From contig NZ_PKUS01000001.1 in assembly GCF_002866825.1 (NCBI RefSeq), positions 62,001 through 126,000 on the forward strand: a DNA stretch of 64,000 bases, in the 5' to 3' direction. Shown here piece by piece: positions 1 through 8,991 of the stretch. Every line of letters begins with the position of its first letter. Position 1 is the first letter of the stretch. Below the pieces are notes generated by a model. That model did not search any database. It was not told the DNA's origin and was given only the letters and a program-made list of their open reading frames with translations. The stretch comes from Pseudohalioglobus lutimaris. GTDB lineage: Bacteria > Pseudomonadota > Gammaproteobacteria > Pseudomonadales > Halieaceae. Position numbers and translations under genes: made by a program.

Positions 1-80
1 TCATCCAAAGCGATCTCGTCTGCGTCAATACCAAGAGTGTCCTTCATAAATTCTTTCAGGTTGGCAACAATTGCGGTCAT
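1..80 (-). CDS. Acyl carrier protein, N-terminal 26 codons (DltC-like position)
   Basis: The reverse strand reads from an ATG at 80 with a GGGAGAG ribosome site about 5 bases upstream. The translation starts MTAIVANLKEFMKDTLGID and continues into an acidic stretch, which is the usual first helix of an acyl carrier protein. The window ends before the expected DSL phosphopantetheine-serine motif, so the carrier function is inferred from the N-terminal helix and from context. It starts 40 bases after the MBOAT gene stops and is the last visible gene of the operon. In Dlt systems the carrier protein delivers an activated acyl or aminoacyl group to the membrane transferase. It could also be a small standalone carrier of another pathway. 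Confidence 0.7.
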   Translation of the reverse strand, partial: MTAIVANLKEFMKDTLGIDADEIALD

Positions 81-120
81 AAGATTCTCTCCCTATACAC
101 GTTATCTGCAAAAGTGTTAC

Positions 121-1362
121 TCAAATCAGTCCGAAAAACAGCATTTGTCTGAACATTTGAAACATATCTGACACGCTACCGACCCTGTCCAGGGCAGTAA
201 ACACAGAACCGCAAGAGACGAACATCAGCGTGACCAATGTGCTTACCCAACGCAATCCCGGACGGTCCAGTCCTTTCCAGCGACGCTTGCGCCGAAAACG
301 CCCCCATGACCCGAATGCTGAAACACCGGTGGCGTGGTACAAACCCCAGAGCAGCCAGCCCGCGGTTCCCGAATGCCACAAGCCGATGGTAATAAAAGTG
401 GCGTATACCGCCATATGGGGATTTCTTGTGAGCCCGATCATGGGGAGGTAAACGTAGTACTGGCACCAGCCGGCAAGTGTCATGTGCCAGCGCTTCCAGA
501 AATCACTGATATTGAGGGCAATAATAGGCCAATTAAAGTTTTCCATTATGCGGAAACCGAACAATCGACTGGTGCCTATGGCGATGTCCGAATAGGCACT
601 GAAATCCAGGTACAGATAAATAAATACCAGGAAACAGAACGCCCAGAGCTCGAACGCGGGAATACTGCTGACATCCAGAAGGATATCCTCAGTGCCTGGC
701 AGTGCGTCCATGAGGTTTTGCACCACTATATTACCGAGCACCAGTTTCTTGATCAGGCCGTGAATTATTCTCGTCGTACCCTCCACAAAGAATTCAGGCT
801 TCCATGTGTCTTCACGATGGGCGAGAAAGTGCTCGAAACGCTCGATTGGCCCTGCGGTGAAAATAGGCGCAAGATAGATGTAACTGAGAAAATCACCCAG
901 TGAATGCTCAGGAAAATTTCCTCGTTGGACTTCGACGCCATAGTGAATCAACTTGAACGTGTAGTAGCTTATTCCCAGCGGGATGATTATGTGCTGCAGA
1001 ATAGGTTCGTCGTTAAAAGCGGAAGAAAAGTCCGGTATGTATTTGAAATACGCCAGGACTCCGAGAGTGAAAAAAATACCCAGCAGGAGCATTTTGTTGG
1101 TCGCCACACCACGTTTCCGCAAACTATAAAGCAGGTAAAAAAATAGCGTGAAGCCTAAAAGAATCAAGGTACTTTCAGAGCTTAATGTAAACAGGTACGT
1201 GAACGAACCAACTGACAGCAGGTACGGGCGTAAAGCTGGGCGCGCCAGCCAGTAAAGCGGCAAACCCAAGCAGAGTAGCAACCAGTAGTTGGGGTCAGTA
1301 ATCAAGCCGTAGTCTCCATACCCGCCCCTAGAACCCCTGGTACTTGAAAATGCTGGCCCCAC
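121..1362 (-). CDS. MBOAT family membrane acyltransferase (DltB/AlgI-like)
   Basis: A 413-residue multi-pass membrane protein with MBOAT hallmarks: FWKRWHMTL around residue 293 and GLWHSGTAGWLLWGLYHA around 330, which supply the conserved His residues. A LYLDFSAYSDIAIG segment lies near 251-264. Family members move acyl groups from a cytoplasmic donor across the inner membrane to an extracytoplasmic polymer (DltB for D-alanine, AlgI for alginate acetate). The length is normal. The ATG at 1362 overlaps the preceding microprotein gene by 35 bases, which suggests translational coupling. The N-terminal residues before YGLITDPNYW are not family-like, so a TTG start slightly downstream is possible. 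The flanking carrier protein favours the DltB-type, carrier-dependent branch over the AlgI type. Confidence 0.9.
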   Translation of the reverse strand: MGPAFSSTRGSRGGYGDYGLITDPNYWLLLCLGLPLYWLARPALRPYLLSVGSFTYLFTLSSESTLILLGFTLFFYLLYSLRKRGVATNKMLLLGIFFTLGVLAYFKYIPDFSSAFNDEPILQHIIIPLGISYYTFKLIHYGVEVQRGNFPEHSLGDFLSYIYLAPIFTAGPIERFEHFLAHREDTWKPEFFVEGTTRIIHGLIKKLVLGNIVVQNLMDALPGTEDILLDVSSIPAFELWAFCFLVFIYLYLDFSAYSDIAIGTSRLFGFRIMENFNWPIIALNISDFWKRWHMTLAGWCQYYVYLPMIGLTRNPHMAVYATFITIGLWHSGTAGWLLWGLYHATGVSAFGSWGRFRRKRRWKGLDRPGLRWVSTLVTLMFVSCGSVFTALDRVGSVSDMFQMFRQMLFFGLI

Positions 1363-1471
1363 TCTGTAGCAGCGCCAGTTCTGACAAAGCCAGAATGAGC
1401 ATGCCGCCCAGTGCGAGCCCTTGAATGACTGCCCCCAGTTGTGCAGGCCACTTAATTCGATTTTCGCTCAT
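1328..1471 (-). CDS. DltX-like membrane microprotein, 47 aa
   Basis: A short frame from ATG 1471 to TAG 1328-1330, with GGAG about 10 bases upstream. It encodes 47 residues: a basic N-terminus (MSENRIKWPAQ), one hydrophobic helix at roughly residues 13-35, and the C-terminus SGASIFKYQGF. As I recall, Gram-positive DltX microproteins are about 50 residues with a single helix and end in an F-x-Y-x-x-F type motif (for example FIYNEF), whose Tyr has been proposed as an acyl relay in the Dlt pathway. FKYQGF fits that pattern. The gene sits exactly between the DltD-like and MBOAT genes and overlaps the latter by 35 bases. Size, topology, motif and position together support the call. The transferred group is unknown. 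Confidence 0.75.
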   Translation of the reverse strand: MSENRIKWPAQLGAVIQGLALGGMLILALSELALLQSGASIFKYQGF

Positions 1472-1498
1472 AACATCACGCTCCGTGTGAACCGTTCT

Positions 1499-2566
1499 TC
1501 AAAATAAGGGAGCCGCCGCATCGACGACTTTCCTGCTCAGTGTTTTTGCGACTTCCGGCGAGCTCAAATGCGCCCAGTCGGAAAAGTGTGATTCTTGCAA
1601 GCTTGCCAGTTCGTCCGCTTGCAGGAACAGCAGCCCATGGGTCGCAGCGTAGGATGCCATAGCCTGATCGAAAGACTCGTAAAGGGCTTCCTGCCCGTAC
1701 TCTTTAAAAAACCAGGGGCTTACCGGTGCTTCATACAGGATGAGTGATAAGCCCTCGCGGCTATCGACCTCCCGCCTGATCATCTCCAGTATCTGGAAAT
1801 TTTCCGTGTAGTTTTCCTGGTAATCACTGAGGAGTTCCACCACCTGATCGCCCAGAATACGTCGTTTCTGCACCGAGATAGGGGGCTTGTTCAAGTGCCT
1901 GTTGTCTACCAACTGTGGCGACCTCCCGGTAATCAGGTTCTTGACAGCCGCGCTGCGCCTATCCCGCGTGAACAGAAAATCAAAATTATTCAGAGCGTAT
2001 ACATTTCCCCAGTTCCGTCGAAGAGCAACATTGCGCGCACGAAGGAAGTCGTCCGCCACTAGCGAGCGCAAACCCAGTCGGTAGACAATCGAACCTTCCA
2101 GCTGATCCAGTTCACGAGCAAAGCCTGGCGGGCCTATACCCAGAACGACAACGCCCCGGAGATCCATGGGCAGGGAATTCAGCATGGTAAAGCTGTGCCA
2201 AAGATACTGAGCCGAAGTGCAGAGCTTCACCACTTCGACATCGTCGAGACCGACAGAATCGAGGGTTACGGCGAGGTCACTTTCCAACAGGGAAGATCGG
2301 GTTGTGGAGGCTCCCAATATCACCAGTGACCGGGACAAAGCCGAAGCATGCTGCAGCCTGAGCACACGGGTCGTTGCCGCGAGGTCGTAGTCGTCCGTAG
2401 ACACTGTTAAGAAATCGTCGCCGAAGGTGGCCATTGCTCGGGACGTCACCAGCAATAAAAACAGCAGACAACAAAGAAACAATGAGCCCAAAGCTACCAG
2501 CACAGCCGTCATCGACGGTTTAACCAGCCCCCTGCAAAACTCCTGAAGTAATTTCTTATCTGCCAT
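1499..2566 (-). CDS. DltD-like membrane-anchored SGNH-type protein
   Basis: 355 residues: a short basic N-terminus, one membrane anchor at about residues 19-42, then an extracytoplasmic domain. The nucleophile region reads LVILGASTTRSSL (Ser87), and the C-terminal block DWAHLSS gives Asp330 and His333, the D-x-x-H pair of SGNH/DltD enzymes. DltD is the periplasmic-face partner of DltB and is thought to handle the acyl group after it crosses the membrane. This is the first gene of the minus-strand operon. Its stop lies 28 bases before the microprotein start, and a divergent dioxygenase gene begins 222 bases away. A plain AlgJ/AlgX-like role is possible, but the carrier protein and microprotein favour the DltD analogy. 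Confidence 0.8.
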   Translation of the reverse strand: MADKKLLQEFCRGLVKPSMTAVLVALGSLFLCCLLFLLLVTSRAMATFGDDFLTVSTDDYDLAATTRVLRLQHASALSRSLVILGASTTRSSLLESDLAVTLDSVGLDDVEVVKLCTSAQYLWHSFTMLNSLPMDLRGVVVLGIGPPGFARELDQLEGSIVYRLGLRSLVADDFLRARNVALRRNWGNVYALNNFDFLFTRDRRSAAVKNLITGRSPQLVDNRHLNKPPISVQKRRILGDQVVELLSDYQENYTENFQILEMIRREVDSREGLSLILYEAPVSPWFFKEYGQEALYESFDQAMASYAATHGLLFLQADELASLQESHFSDWAHLSSPEVAKTLSRKVVDAAAPLF

Positions 2567-2787
2567 GGCCCCATAGGCCTCACAATCGTCGTTATCTGGT
2601 CATTCTAAAGCAAAGGACTGCATGGTTCGGCCTTGCCCGAGCGTCTATCTGCACTTTTTCCTAGAACTACGTCACATAATTGCAACCCTGTTGGCATTCC
2701 ACGCCTTGCAATCGCTAGACTTTCTTTAGAAAAGAGCAATCAGGTGGTTGCCGACTGAAAAATCAGTAGTGGACTGGAGTCAATAAA

Positions 2788-3633
2788 ATGTCTATTTCAA
2801 TAGATCCCAGCGGGCAGTCCTGCGGTGCCACGCTCACAGGCGTGGACCTCGCCACCGACCTGAGTCCCGTGGATATAGAGACGATCAAGCACGCGTTGTT
2901 CGAGCATCACGTTATCTGCTTTCCGGGCCAGCATCTCTGTGACAGCGACCTTGAACGGTTTGGGGGCCAGATTGGACCACTCGGACCGGATCCGTACCTT
3001 GGCCATATCGATGGCCACGAACACGTGGTAGAAATTGTTCGCGAAGCGGATGAGAATTCCGCGATACATGCAGAAGTATGGCACTCTGACTGGAGCTTTC
3101 TCCCTGATCCGCCCGAGGTGAGTGTTCTCTATGGTATAACCATTCCCGATGAAGGCGGCGACACACTTTTCGCAAATCAACGCATGGCCCTGGCACAGAT
3201 GCCCGCCGACCTGCGCTCGAAGGTACTCGAACTGACTGCGACGCATTCAGCGAAGGACGCATACTCCTACCAAGGCATTTATGGGACTGAAGAGGCTCGA
3301 AAGTCGTCCAGCATTGATATCAGACCATCTGAAACGGCCATGGAGACAGAGCCTCACCCTCTTGTAATGAATCATCCGCATACTGGCATGCAGGCCCTGT
3401 TCGGTTGCCTCGGCTACATCATAGCCCTGGAAGATAAAGGGTACATAGAAGGCCTAAAGTTACTGATGGAATTGCGCGAATGGCAGACGCGTGACGAGTT
3501 TATCTATCGACACAAATGGCAGCCAGACATGCTGGTTATGTGGGACAATTATTCCGTGTTACATCGTGCCACCGGCGGCTACGAGGGACAGCCAAGGAAG
3601 CTGCACCGAGTCACGGTGTCAACGGTGGAGTAA
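2788..3633 (+). CDS. TauD/TfdA-family Fe(II)/2-oxoglutarate dioxygenase
   Basis: 281 residues, normal length for the family. The iron ligands are visible as WHSDWSF (His99, Asp101) and a distal VLHRATGGY (His259). RKLHRVTV supplies the 2-oxoglutarate-binding Arg274. A VYG/GGDT segment (IPDEGGDTLFANQ) is typical of the central strand. These cytoplasmic enzymes hydroxylate small acids such as taurine, chlorophenoxyacetates or carnitine precursors, and the substrate cannot be read from sequence. It is transcribed away from the DltD-like gene, so the 2567-2787 gap should hold promoters for both directions. The GNAT gene begins 25 bases downstream, so the two probably form one transcript. Confidence 0.9.
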   Translation: MSISIDPSGQSCGATLTGVDLATDLSPVDIETIKHALFEHHVICFPGQHLCDSDLERFGGQIGPLGPDPYLGHIDGHEHVVEIVREADENSAIHAEVWHSDWSFLPDPPEVSVLYGITIPDEGGDTLFANQRMALAQMPADLRSKVLELTATHSAKDAYSYQGIYGTEEARKSSSIDIRPSETAMETEPHPLVMNHPHTGMQALFGCLGYIIALEDKGYIEGLKLLMELREWQTRDEFIYRHKWQPDMLVMWDNYSVLHRATGGYEGQPRKLHRVTVSTVE

Positions 3634-3658
3634 ACTCCAGCGCTATAGCGAAACCCAT

Positions 3659-4285
3659 ATGTCTACAAATGTCGCCATACTCAGTCTATCCGGAGCCGAT
3701 GCACTGGAGTATATACCCGAGGTGGCCAAGCTTCATGTTGAGGTATTTCGCGACTTTCCCTACCTCTATGACCGTGACCCCAAATTTGAAGCGCGACTGC
3801 TGTCAATGTTCTTCGCCAATGCCGAATCGCCATTCTTCGCGCTTGCCTTTGACGACAAAAACCTCGTTGGAGCTTCCACCGCAAGATCGCTATGCAATCG
3901 CCTGGTGACAGATGGGGTAGAGAGCATGTTTCGCGCAAACGGTTATGACCCCGAGGAGATCTGCTACCTTGCAGACTCAGTCTTGCTGCCGGCCTATCGC
4001 GGCAGTGGCCTGGGTCGAAAATTCTTTCAGCTACGTGAAGAGCATGCAGTGGAAAACGGATATCGCCGCTGTTGTTTCTGCGCTGTGCAACGCGATGACC
4101 ACCACCCCCAGCGGCCCGCGGAGTATCATCCACTTGACAAGCTCTGGGGGTCACTGGGATATCTGGAGCACCCCGAACTCGAGGTGGAGTTCACCTGGAA
4201 GGACATCGACCAGCCTGCGGCCACAGCGAAGCGCATGCGCTACTGGATCAAGAACCTCCCACTCGGGACGTCCACTTCAAAATAG
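3659..4285 (+). CDS. GNAT-family N-acetyltransferase
   Basis: Starting at ATG 3659 gives a 208-residue protein. The longer open frame that begins inside the dioxygenase gene is not needed. The acetyl-CoA-binding motif A appears as LLPAYRGSGLGRKFF near residues 114-128 and fits the R/Q-x-x-G-x-G/A pattern. The N-terminal part (VAKLHVEVFRDFPYLY) matches a group of small GNAT proteins with an FPY motif, and the region carrying HHPQRPAEYHPLDKLWGSLGY is a typical family C-terminus. The acceptor amine is unknown. It follows the dioxygenase by 25 bases and probably shares its transcript. Confidence 0.8.
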   Translation: MSTNVAILSLSGADALEYIPEVAKLHVEVFRDFPYLYDRDPKFEARLLSMFFANAESPFFALAFDDKNLVGASTARSLCNRLVTDGVESMFRANGYDPEEICYLADSVLLPAYRGSGLGRKFFQLREEHAVENGYRRCCFCAVQRDDHHPQRPAEYHPLDKLWGSLGYLEHPELEVEFTWKDIDQPAATAKRMRYWIKNLPLGTSTSK

Positions 4286-4513
4286 CGCACTCCCCTCACC
4301 GGGAACTGGCTGGACCCGAACTTGTCAGGTTGTTTCCAGCGCCCTCCCCGGAGAGAGTCATTTCACTGAGCAAAACCTAACACTAACTATAAAAAATCAG
4401 TTTACTGCAGGCCACCAACAACGTCAGGGAAACTGCAGTTTAATAGAAAGCACTGCTTCATTGCGGCCAGACTGTACCGTACAATCGGGCGATCAGGATG
4501 AATTTGGGGTAGG

Positions 4514-5623
4514 GTGCTCGTGCGAGTATTTCGATTTCCCGTCGAGAGAGCATTCTCTCGTGCAGGGGTCACCATCGACGGCGACGCTCCGTGGGATATC
4601 CACGTAAAAGATGATCGTTTTTACCGCGATGTCATGCTGAAAGGCTCCCTTGGGCTGGGCGAGGCCTACATGCGCGATTTTTGGAGCGCTGAAGATCTAG
4701 AAGCGCTATTTTGTCGCCTGCTTACCTCTGGCCTTGAACAAACTTCACAACGCACACCTTTCTTAATGGCTTACCAGCACCTGAGCCCGGTTTTCAACCA
4801 ACAGACGAAATCCAGGGCCCTTCACAACGCAGAGCATCACTACAACCTGGGGAACAACATTTTTTTCGAGTTTCTCGGTCACTACAAAAACTATAGCTGC
4901 GGATACTTCCGTGAGGCCGACAACCTCGACGACGCTCAGCATGCCAAGCTACTGCGCCTATGCGAGTTGTTGGAATTGAACGAAAACGACCGCCTTCTTG
5001 ATGTCGGGGGTGGCTGGGGCGAGTTCGCCAAATTTGCTGCAGAGCATACCGGGTGCCACGTCACCAGCATCAACATAGCGGACGAGCAGATCAATCATGC
5101 GCGATCCCACTGTAAAAGTGCCAATGTCGACATCGTTAAATCCGATTACCGGGAGCTCAGTGGCAGTTACACCAAGATTGCGGTCATTGCCATGTTCACC
5201 CACGTTGGACAAAAAAACTATCGCCAGTTTATGGAGATCATGCATCGCTTGCTTGAACCTGATGGAAAAATGGTCATGGAAACTGTGGGCTCATTGAGAT
5301 CAACAAACTGTTGTGAACCGTGGACCAACAAGTACATCTTTCCCGGCGGGGTGATTCCCACCCTGCCGAAAATCGACCAGGCAATAAGCGGGTTGTTCCA
5401 GCGATCCGGCGTTGAGGAGTTCGGTGATGACTATGCACGGACTCTGCGGTACTGGTATGACAACTTCATTTCGGCCTGGCCTCGTCTGAGCAGACACTAC
5501 TCGGACTCCATGCGGCTAATGTTCGAGTACTTTTTCCTCTCTGTTGCAGGGGCATTCCGGGCAAAGGACCTGCTTCACTACCACATCGAGTTTGCAAAGG
5601 CGCCGGGTGATGAGCGACGCTAG
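4514..5623 (+). CDS. Cyclopropane-fatty-acyl-phospholipid synthase family methyltransferase, divergent active site
   Basis: 369 residues, collinear with E. coli Cfa over its whole length: SLGLGEAYM near residue 45, NYSCGYF near 126, the SAM-binding loop LLDVGGGWGE at 161-170, and NKYIFPGG near 272. The start is GTG 4514, because an ATG 16 bases upstream meets a stop at once. Compared with E. coli Cfa as I remember it, Cys139 and Tyr317 are kept (Cys129, Tyr315). The bicarbonate ligands Glu239 and His266 are replaced by Thr229 and Glu256, and Cys354 by Val344. The protein probably methylates membrane unsaturated acyl chains, but the product may not be a cyclopropane; methyl-branched or furan-type chemistry is an alternative. 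The end overlaps the next gene by 14 bases. Confidence 0.85.
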   Translation: MLVRVFRFPVERAFSRAGVTIDGDAPWDIHVKDDRFYRDVMLKGSLGLGEAYMRDFWSAEDLEALFCRLLTSGLEQTSQRTPFLMAYQHLSPVFNQQTKSRALHNAEHHYNLGNNIFFEFLGHYKNYSCGYFREADNLDDAQHAKLLRLCELLELNENDRLLDVGGGWGEFAKFAAEHTGCHVTSINIADEQINHARSHCKSANVDIVKSDYRELSGSYTKIAVIAMFTHVGQKNYRQFMEIMHRLLEPDGKMVMETVGSLRSTNCCEPWTNKYIFPGGVIPTLPKIDQAISGLFQRSGVEEFGDDYARTLRYWYDNFISAWPRLSRHYSDSMRLMFEYFFLSVAGAFRAKDLLHYHIEFAKAPGDERR

Positions 5624-8600
5624 AGAGAATGCTGTCTCGGTATGGCTAAAACGTGTGGGGATGGCACAGTTTGTTGATTGCTTTGCTGAAAATGGCATTG
5701 ACCTGGAGCTACTCCCGGAGCTGACCAGTGAAGACCTCAAGGAACTGGATGTCCATCGCCTTGCTGACAGGAAGCGTCTTCTAAAGGAAATACGCCTCTT
5801 GTCCGTTACCAAAGCACAAGGCAGCATCCAACGGCGCCTACTGTCTGTCTTTTTTTGCGACATGGTGGGTTCCACAGCTCGCTCAAACGAAATCGACCCG
5901 GAGCAGCTGCGCGGAGAGATGAAGCTATATCAGGATACGGTAGTGAGGGCAGTCAATCGCCATGGTGGCTTTGTGGCGCGTTTCACGGGTGACGGCGTTT
6001 TGGCCTATTTCGGTTGGCCTCATGCGGATGAAGACCAGGCGTCACAGGCCGTCAGGGCTGGCCTTGACGCCATTCGCAGCCTGGATAAGCTCAAGTCTGA
6101 AGAAGAGATATCGGTTCATTGCCGGGTAGGCATCGCCACGGGGCGAGTTGTCGTCGGCGGACAGCAAGACCTGGACAGTGCGTTTGGCAAAACACCCAAC
6201 CTGGCTGCCCGTCTGCAATCTCTTGCTGAAGTGGACCAGATCGTTATCGATTCCACTACCTATCGTGCCATCGGCGACGGCTTCCTGGTTCAATACCTGC
6301 AAAGCGCTCAACTGAAAGGTTTCGACCGGCCCCAGGGCGCGTGGGCTGTTTTGGAGGAACGTCGTTACGTTGAGCGATTCGAATCACGGCGCGGCGGTCG
6401 CTCGGAGTTCGTAGCGCGCGACACAGAACTGAATACGTTAAATCAGGCCTGGGAGAGAACACGGTCTGGCACGGGCAACGTGGTTCTGGTGCGGGGAGAT
6501 CCGGGGATAGGCAAGTCAAGGCTGCTGAAGTATTTCCAAGAGCACTGTGTGCCAAAAGAAACCGAGATCCTGCAGTTTCATTGTTCGCCTCACCATTCCA
6601 ACAGCGCCTTCTATCCCGTTATTCAATCCTTCGCCAAAAGCGCAGGTATTTTACAGGGCAGTGACTCCGACGCTGAAAAGCTCGAAAAAATGCTGGGAGC
6701 CTTGCACCCGGCAACGGCAAAAAACCCTCTCTCGATAAGCCTTCTGTCGAACTTTTTCTCTATCGAGAGAGTCGATGATTCCTCTGTTGCCAGCCTGACG
6801 CCAAAGGAGCGTCGCAGCGAGACAATTGAATTGATGGTCAAAGATGTCCTGTACCGGGCCGGCAGAAGTACTGTCCTGTTAGTGATGGAGGACGTCCACT
6901 GGGTGGACCCGTCCACTTTGGAAGTGCTTAACGCCATTATCGAGGACATCCACGACACGCCTATTCTGATCCTCGTCAGTTGCCGCCCCACAGAGCGCTT
7001 CAAACTTGAGGCATCCACAGAGCACACTGAGCTCATCCTGGAGCGGCTCGACGACGAAAGCATCGGCCGACTGGTCCAGAGCATGGATGCCGGCGGCGCA
7101 CTCTCGCCCGATGACATAAACAATATCGCCAGGCGCGCCGATGGCGTACCGCTGTTTGCGGAGGAGATCACCCTGGCCGCTATGGAGCTGGGGCCGGACG
7201 GTCAAGAGCTGGAACTCCCGGAGTCTCTCGAAGCCTCGTTGGCAGCGAGACTGGATCACATGGGTAATGCCAAGCGCGTCTTGCAAGTAGCATCTATTAT
7301 AGGGCGTGAATTTCAGCTGTGTCAGTGCCGTGCGCTGGCAGCGACCACTGAATCAGGGTTAATGGATGCCCTGGCCACCGCCATTGGCTCCGGGCTGCTG
7401 CTTGAAGACCAGAGCCGGGATGACAGGGTGTTCCGTTTCGCTCACGCGCTGATTCAGGATGTGGCCTATAACGGCTTGTTGAAGATGCAACGGCGTGAAC
7501 TGCACAGAAGGTTCGCGACCGAGGTAATGGATGAAGCCGCCACGCAGAAAAGCCCCGAACTTATCGCCCATCATCTCACACGTGCCGGAGAGACGACGCT
7601 CGCGATCGACCACTGGAAAGAGGCGGGCAGCCAAGCCGCTGCAGCGTCAGCCAACACCGAGGCGATTGCTCATTTTCGTAACGGCCTCAAGCTGATTCCA
7701 GACCTGCCTGATAGCGAGCACAGGGATGAACTTGAATTCGCCTTATGGGTGGGCATGGCCATGCCACTGATCGTGGAAACAGGCTACACCAGTGATGAAG
7801 TACAGCAGTGTATCAACAGTGCACTTACGGTCAGTAAGCGGATCAAATATACGCCCGATATCTATTCGCTGTTGTGCAGTCAGTGGGGATTCCAGCTCAC
7901 TGTCGGAATGATGGAGGAGTCCCGTCACACGGCCCATCAGTTTTCCAAACTGGCAGACCGGCAGAACGACGAGATCGCAAAGTACGCCCGTTATCGAATG
8001 TTGGGGGCATCGCATATGTGCCAGGGGGAGCTGCAACAGGCGAGATTGGAATTGAGTAAGCTGGTGGCGGACTACGAGCCAGAAAAGCACGCGTGCCTCA
8101 GTGCTGTGTATGGGCTCAATCTAAGAGTTGCTGGCGCCTGCTTCCTCAGCGAGGTGCTCTGGCTTCTGGGATTTGTAGAAGAAGCGAAACAGAGCTGCGC
8201 CAATGCTCTAAAGGAAGCGCGAGAAATTAATCATCTGCAGTCACATGCCATCTCCCTGCATTTCTGCGGCCTGGTCGCTTTCCTGAACCGGGACCGCGAA
8301 TCGGTACGCGAATATACCAGTGAAATGCTGGCATTAGCCGAAAAGCAATCTATAGGCGCCTGGCCGACACTGGCCGCGGCGATGCTCGGCTGGGCAAACC
8401 TGGAAGAGGACTTCGAGGGAAGCCTGGAGAAACTAAAGTCGGGCGTTACCGCAGCCACCGAACTTGGGGTCGCGATGTTCATTCCTTTTTTCTATTGCCG
8501 CATCGCGGAGGTATTGCTTACACGCGCCCGGTTTGATGAATGTGAAACCTACCTTCTAGCGGCTCAGAAACTGATGCAGAGAACAGGGGAAAAGCTTTTC

Positions 8601-8903
8601 AGAGGTGAAATGCTGCAGTTGATGGCACAGCTAAAGCTGCAGAAAAACGATAACGATCCAGTCGAGGATATATTTAACGAAGCGCTGACCCATGCACGCG
8701 GACAGCGAGCGCGGTCAGTTGAATTGCGCATCGCAACTGCATACGCGAGGCACCTGCTTGGACGTCGCCCTGAAGAAGCCCGGAACATTCTCAAGCCGGT
8801 ACTGGAATACTTCGACGAGGATGTTCAGTCCGAGGATATCCTTAAAGCGCGAGCGGTACTGGAGGGGACCCTGAGTCTATCAGACTTGGACGTTGCCACG
8901 TAA
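5610..8903 (+). CDS. SAM-domain / class III adenylate cyclase / AAA ATPase signalling protein
   Basis: 1097 residues from ATG 5610, which lies inside the end of the Cfa-like gene. Residues 1-65 resemble a sterile alpha motif. Residues 76-250 are a class III nucleotide cyclase with metal Asp84 (FFCDMVGST) and Asp128 (RFTGDGVLAYFG) and the catalytic Asn197/Arg201 pair (PNLAARLQ). Next comes an AAA/STAND-type ATPase with Walker A GDPGIGKSR near 296 and Walker B LLVMEDVHW. The C-terminal half is alpha-helical and TPR-like. This architecture is known from bacterial cyclase-AAA regulators. All catalytic residues I can check are present, so cAMP production is likely. The overlap with the Cfa-like gene and the cNMP-binding gene downstream point to a shared circuit. 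Confidence 0.88.
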   Translation: MSDARENAVSVWLKRVGMAQFVDCFAENGIDLELLPELTSEDLKELDVHRLADRKRLLKEIRLLSVTKAQGSIQRRLLSVFFCDMVGSTARSNEIDPEQLRGEMKLYQDTVVRAVNRHGGFVARFTGDGVLAYFGWPHADEDQASQAVRAGLDAIRSLDKLKSEEEISVHCRVGIATGRVVVGGQQDLDSAFGKTPNLAARLQSLAEVDQIVIDSTTYRAIGDGFLVQYLQSAQLKGFDRPQGAWAVLEERRYVERFESRRGGRSEFVARDTELNTLNQAWERTRSGTGNVVLVRGDPGIGKSRLLKYFQEHCVPKETEILQFHCSPHHSNSAFYPVIQSFAKSAGILQGSDSDAEKLEKMLGALHPATAKNPLSISLLSNFFSIERVDDSSVASLTPKERRSETIELMVKDVLYRAGRSTVLLVMEDVHWVDPSTLEVLNAIIEDIHDTPILILVSCRPTERFKLEASTEHTELILERLDDESIGRLVQSMDAGGALSPDDINNIARRADGVPLFAEEITLAAMELGPDGQELELPESLEASLAARLDHMGNAKRVLQVASIIGREFQLCQCRALAATTESGLMDALATAIGSGLLLEDQSRDDRVFRFAHALIQDVAYNGLLKMQRRELHRRFATEVMDEAATQKSPELIAHHLTRAGETTLAIDHWKEAGSQAAAASANTEAIAHFRNGLKLIPDLPDSEHRDELEFALWVGMAMPLIVETGYTSDEVQQCINSALTVSKRIKYTPDIYSLLCSQWGFQLTVGMMEESRHTAHQFSKLADRQNDEIAKYARYRMLGASHMCQGELQQARLELSKLVADYEPEKHACLSAVYGLNLRVAGACFLSEVLWLLGFVEEAKQSCANALKEAREINHLQSHAISLHFCGLVAFLNRDRESVREYTSEMLALAEKQSIGAWPTLAAAMLGWANLEEDFEGSLEKLKSGVTAATELGVAMFIPFFYCRIAEVLLTRARFDECETYLLAAQKLMQRTGEKLFRGEMLQLMAQLKLQKNDNDPVEDIFNEALTHARGQRARSVELRIATAYARHLLGRRPEEARNILKPVLEYFDEDVQSEDILKARAVLEGTLSLSDLDVAT

Positions 8904-8991
8904 ACCTGGGTCACAACATCGGACAGACTGACTTGCCCTGAGTCGATTTCTGAACTAGCTTGCTCTCATCAGGAGTCACGGCCCCGCATTC

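Noticed and set aside
334-903. 189-codon open frame on the plus strand
   Set aside because: Antisense to the MBOAT gene, whose His motifs and helices are convincing.
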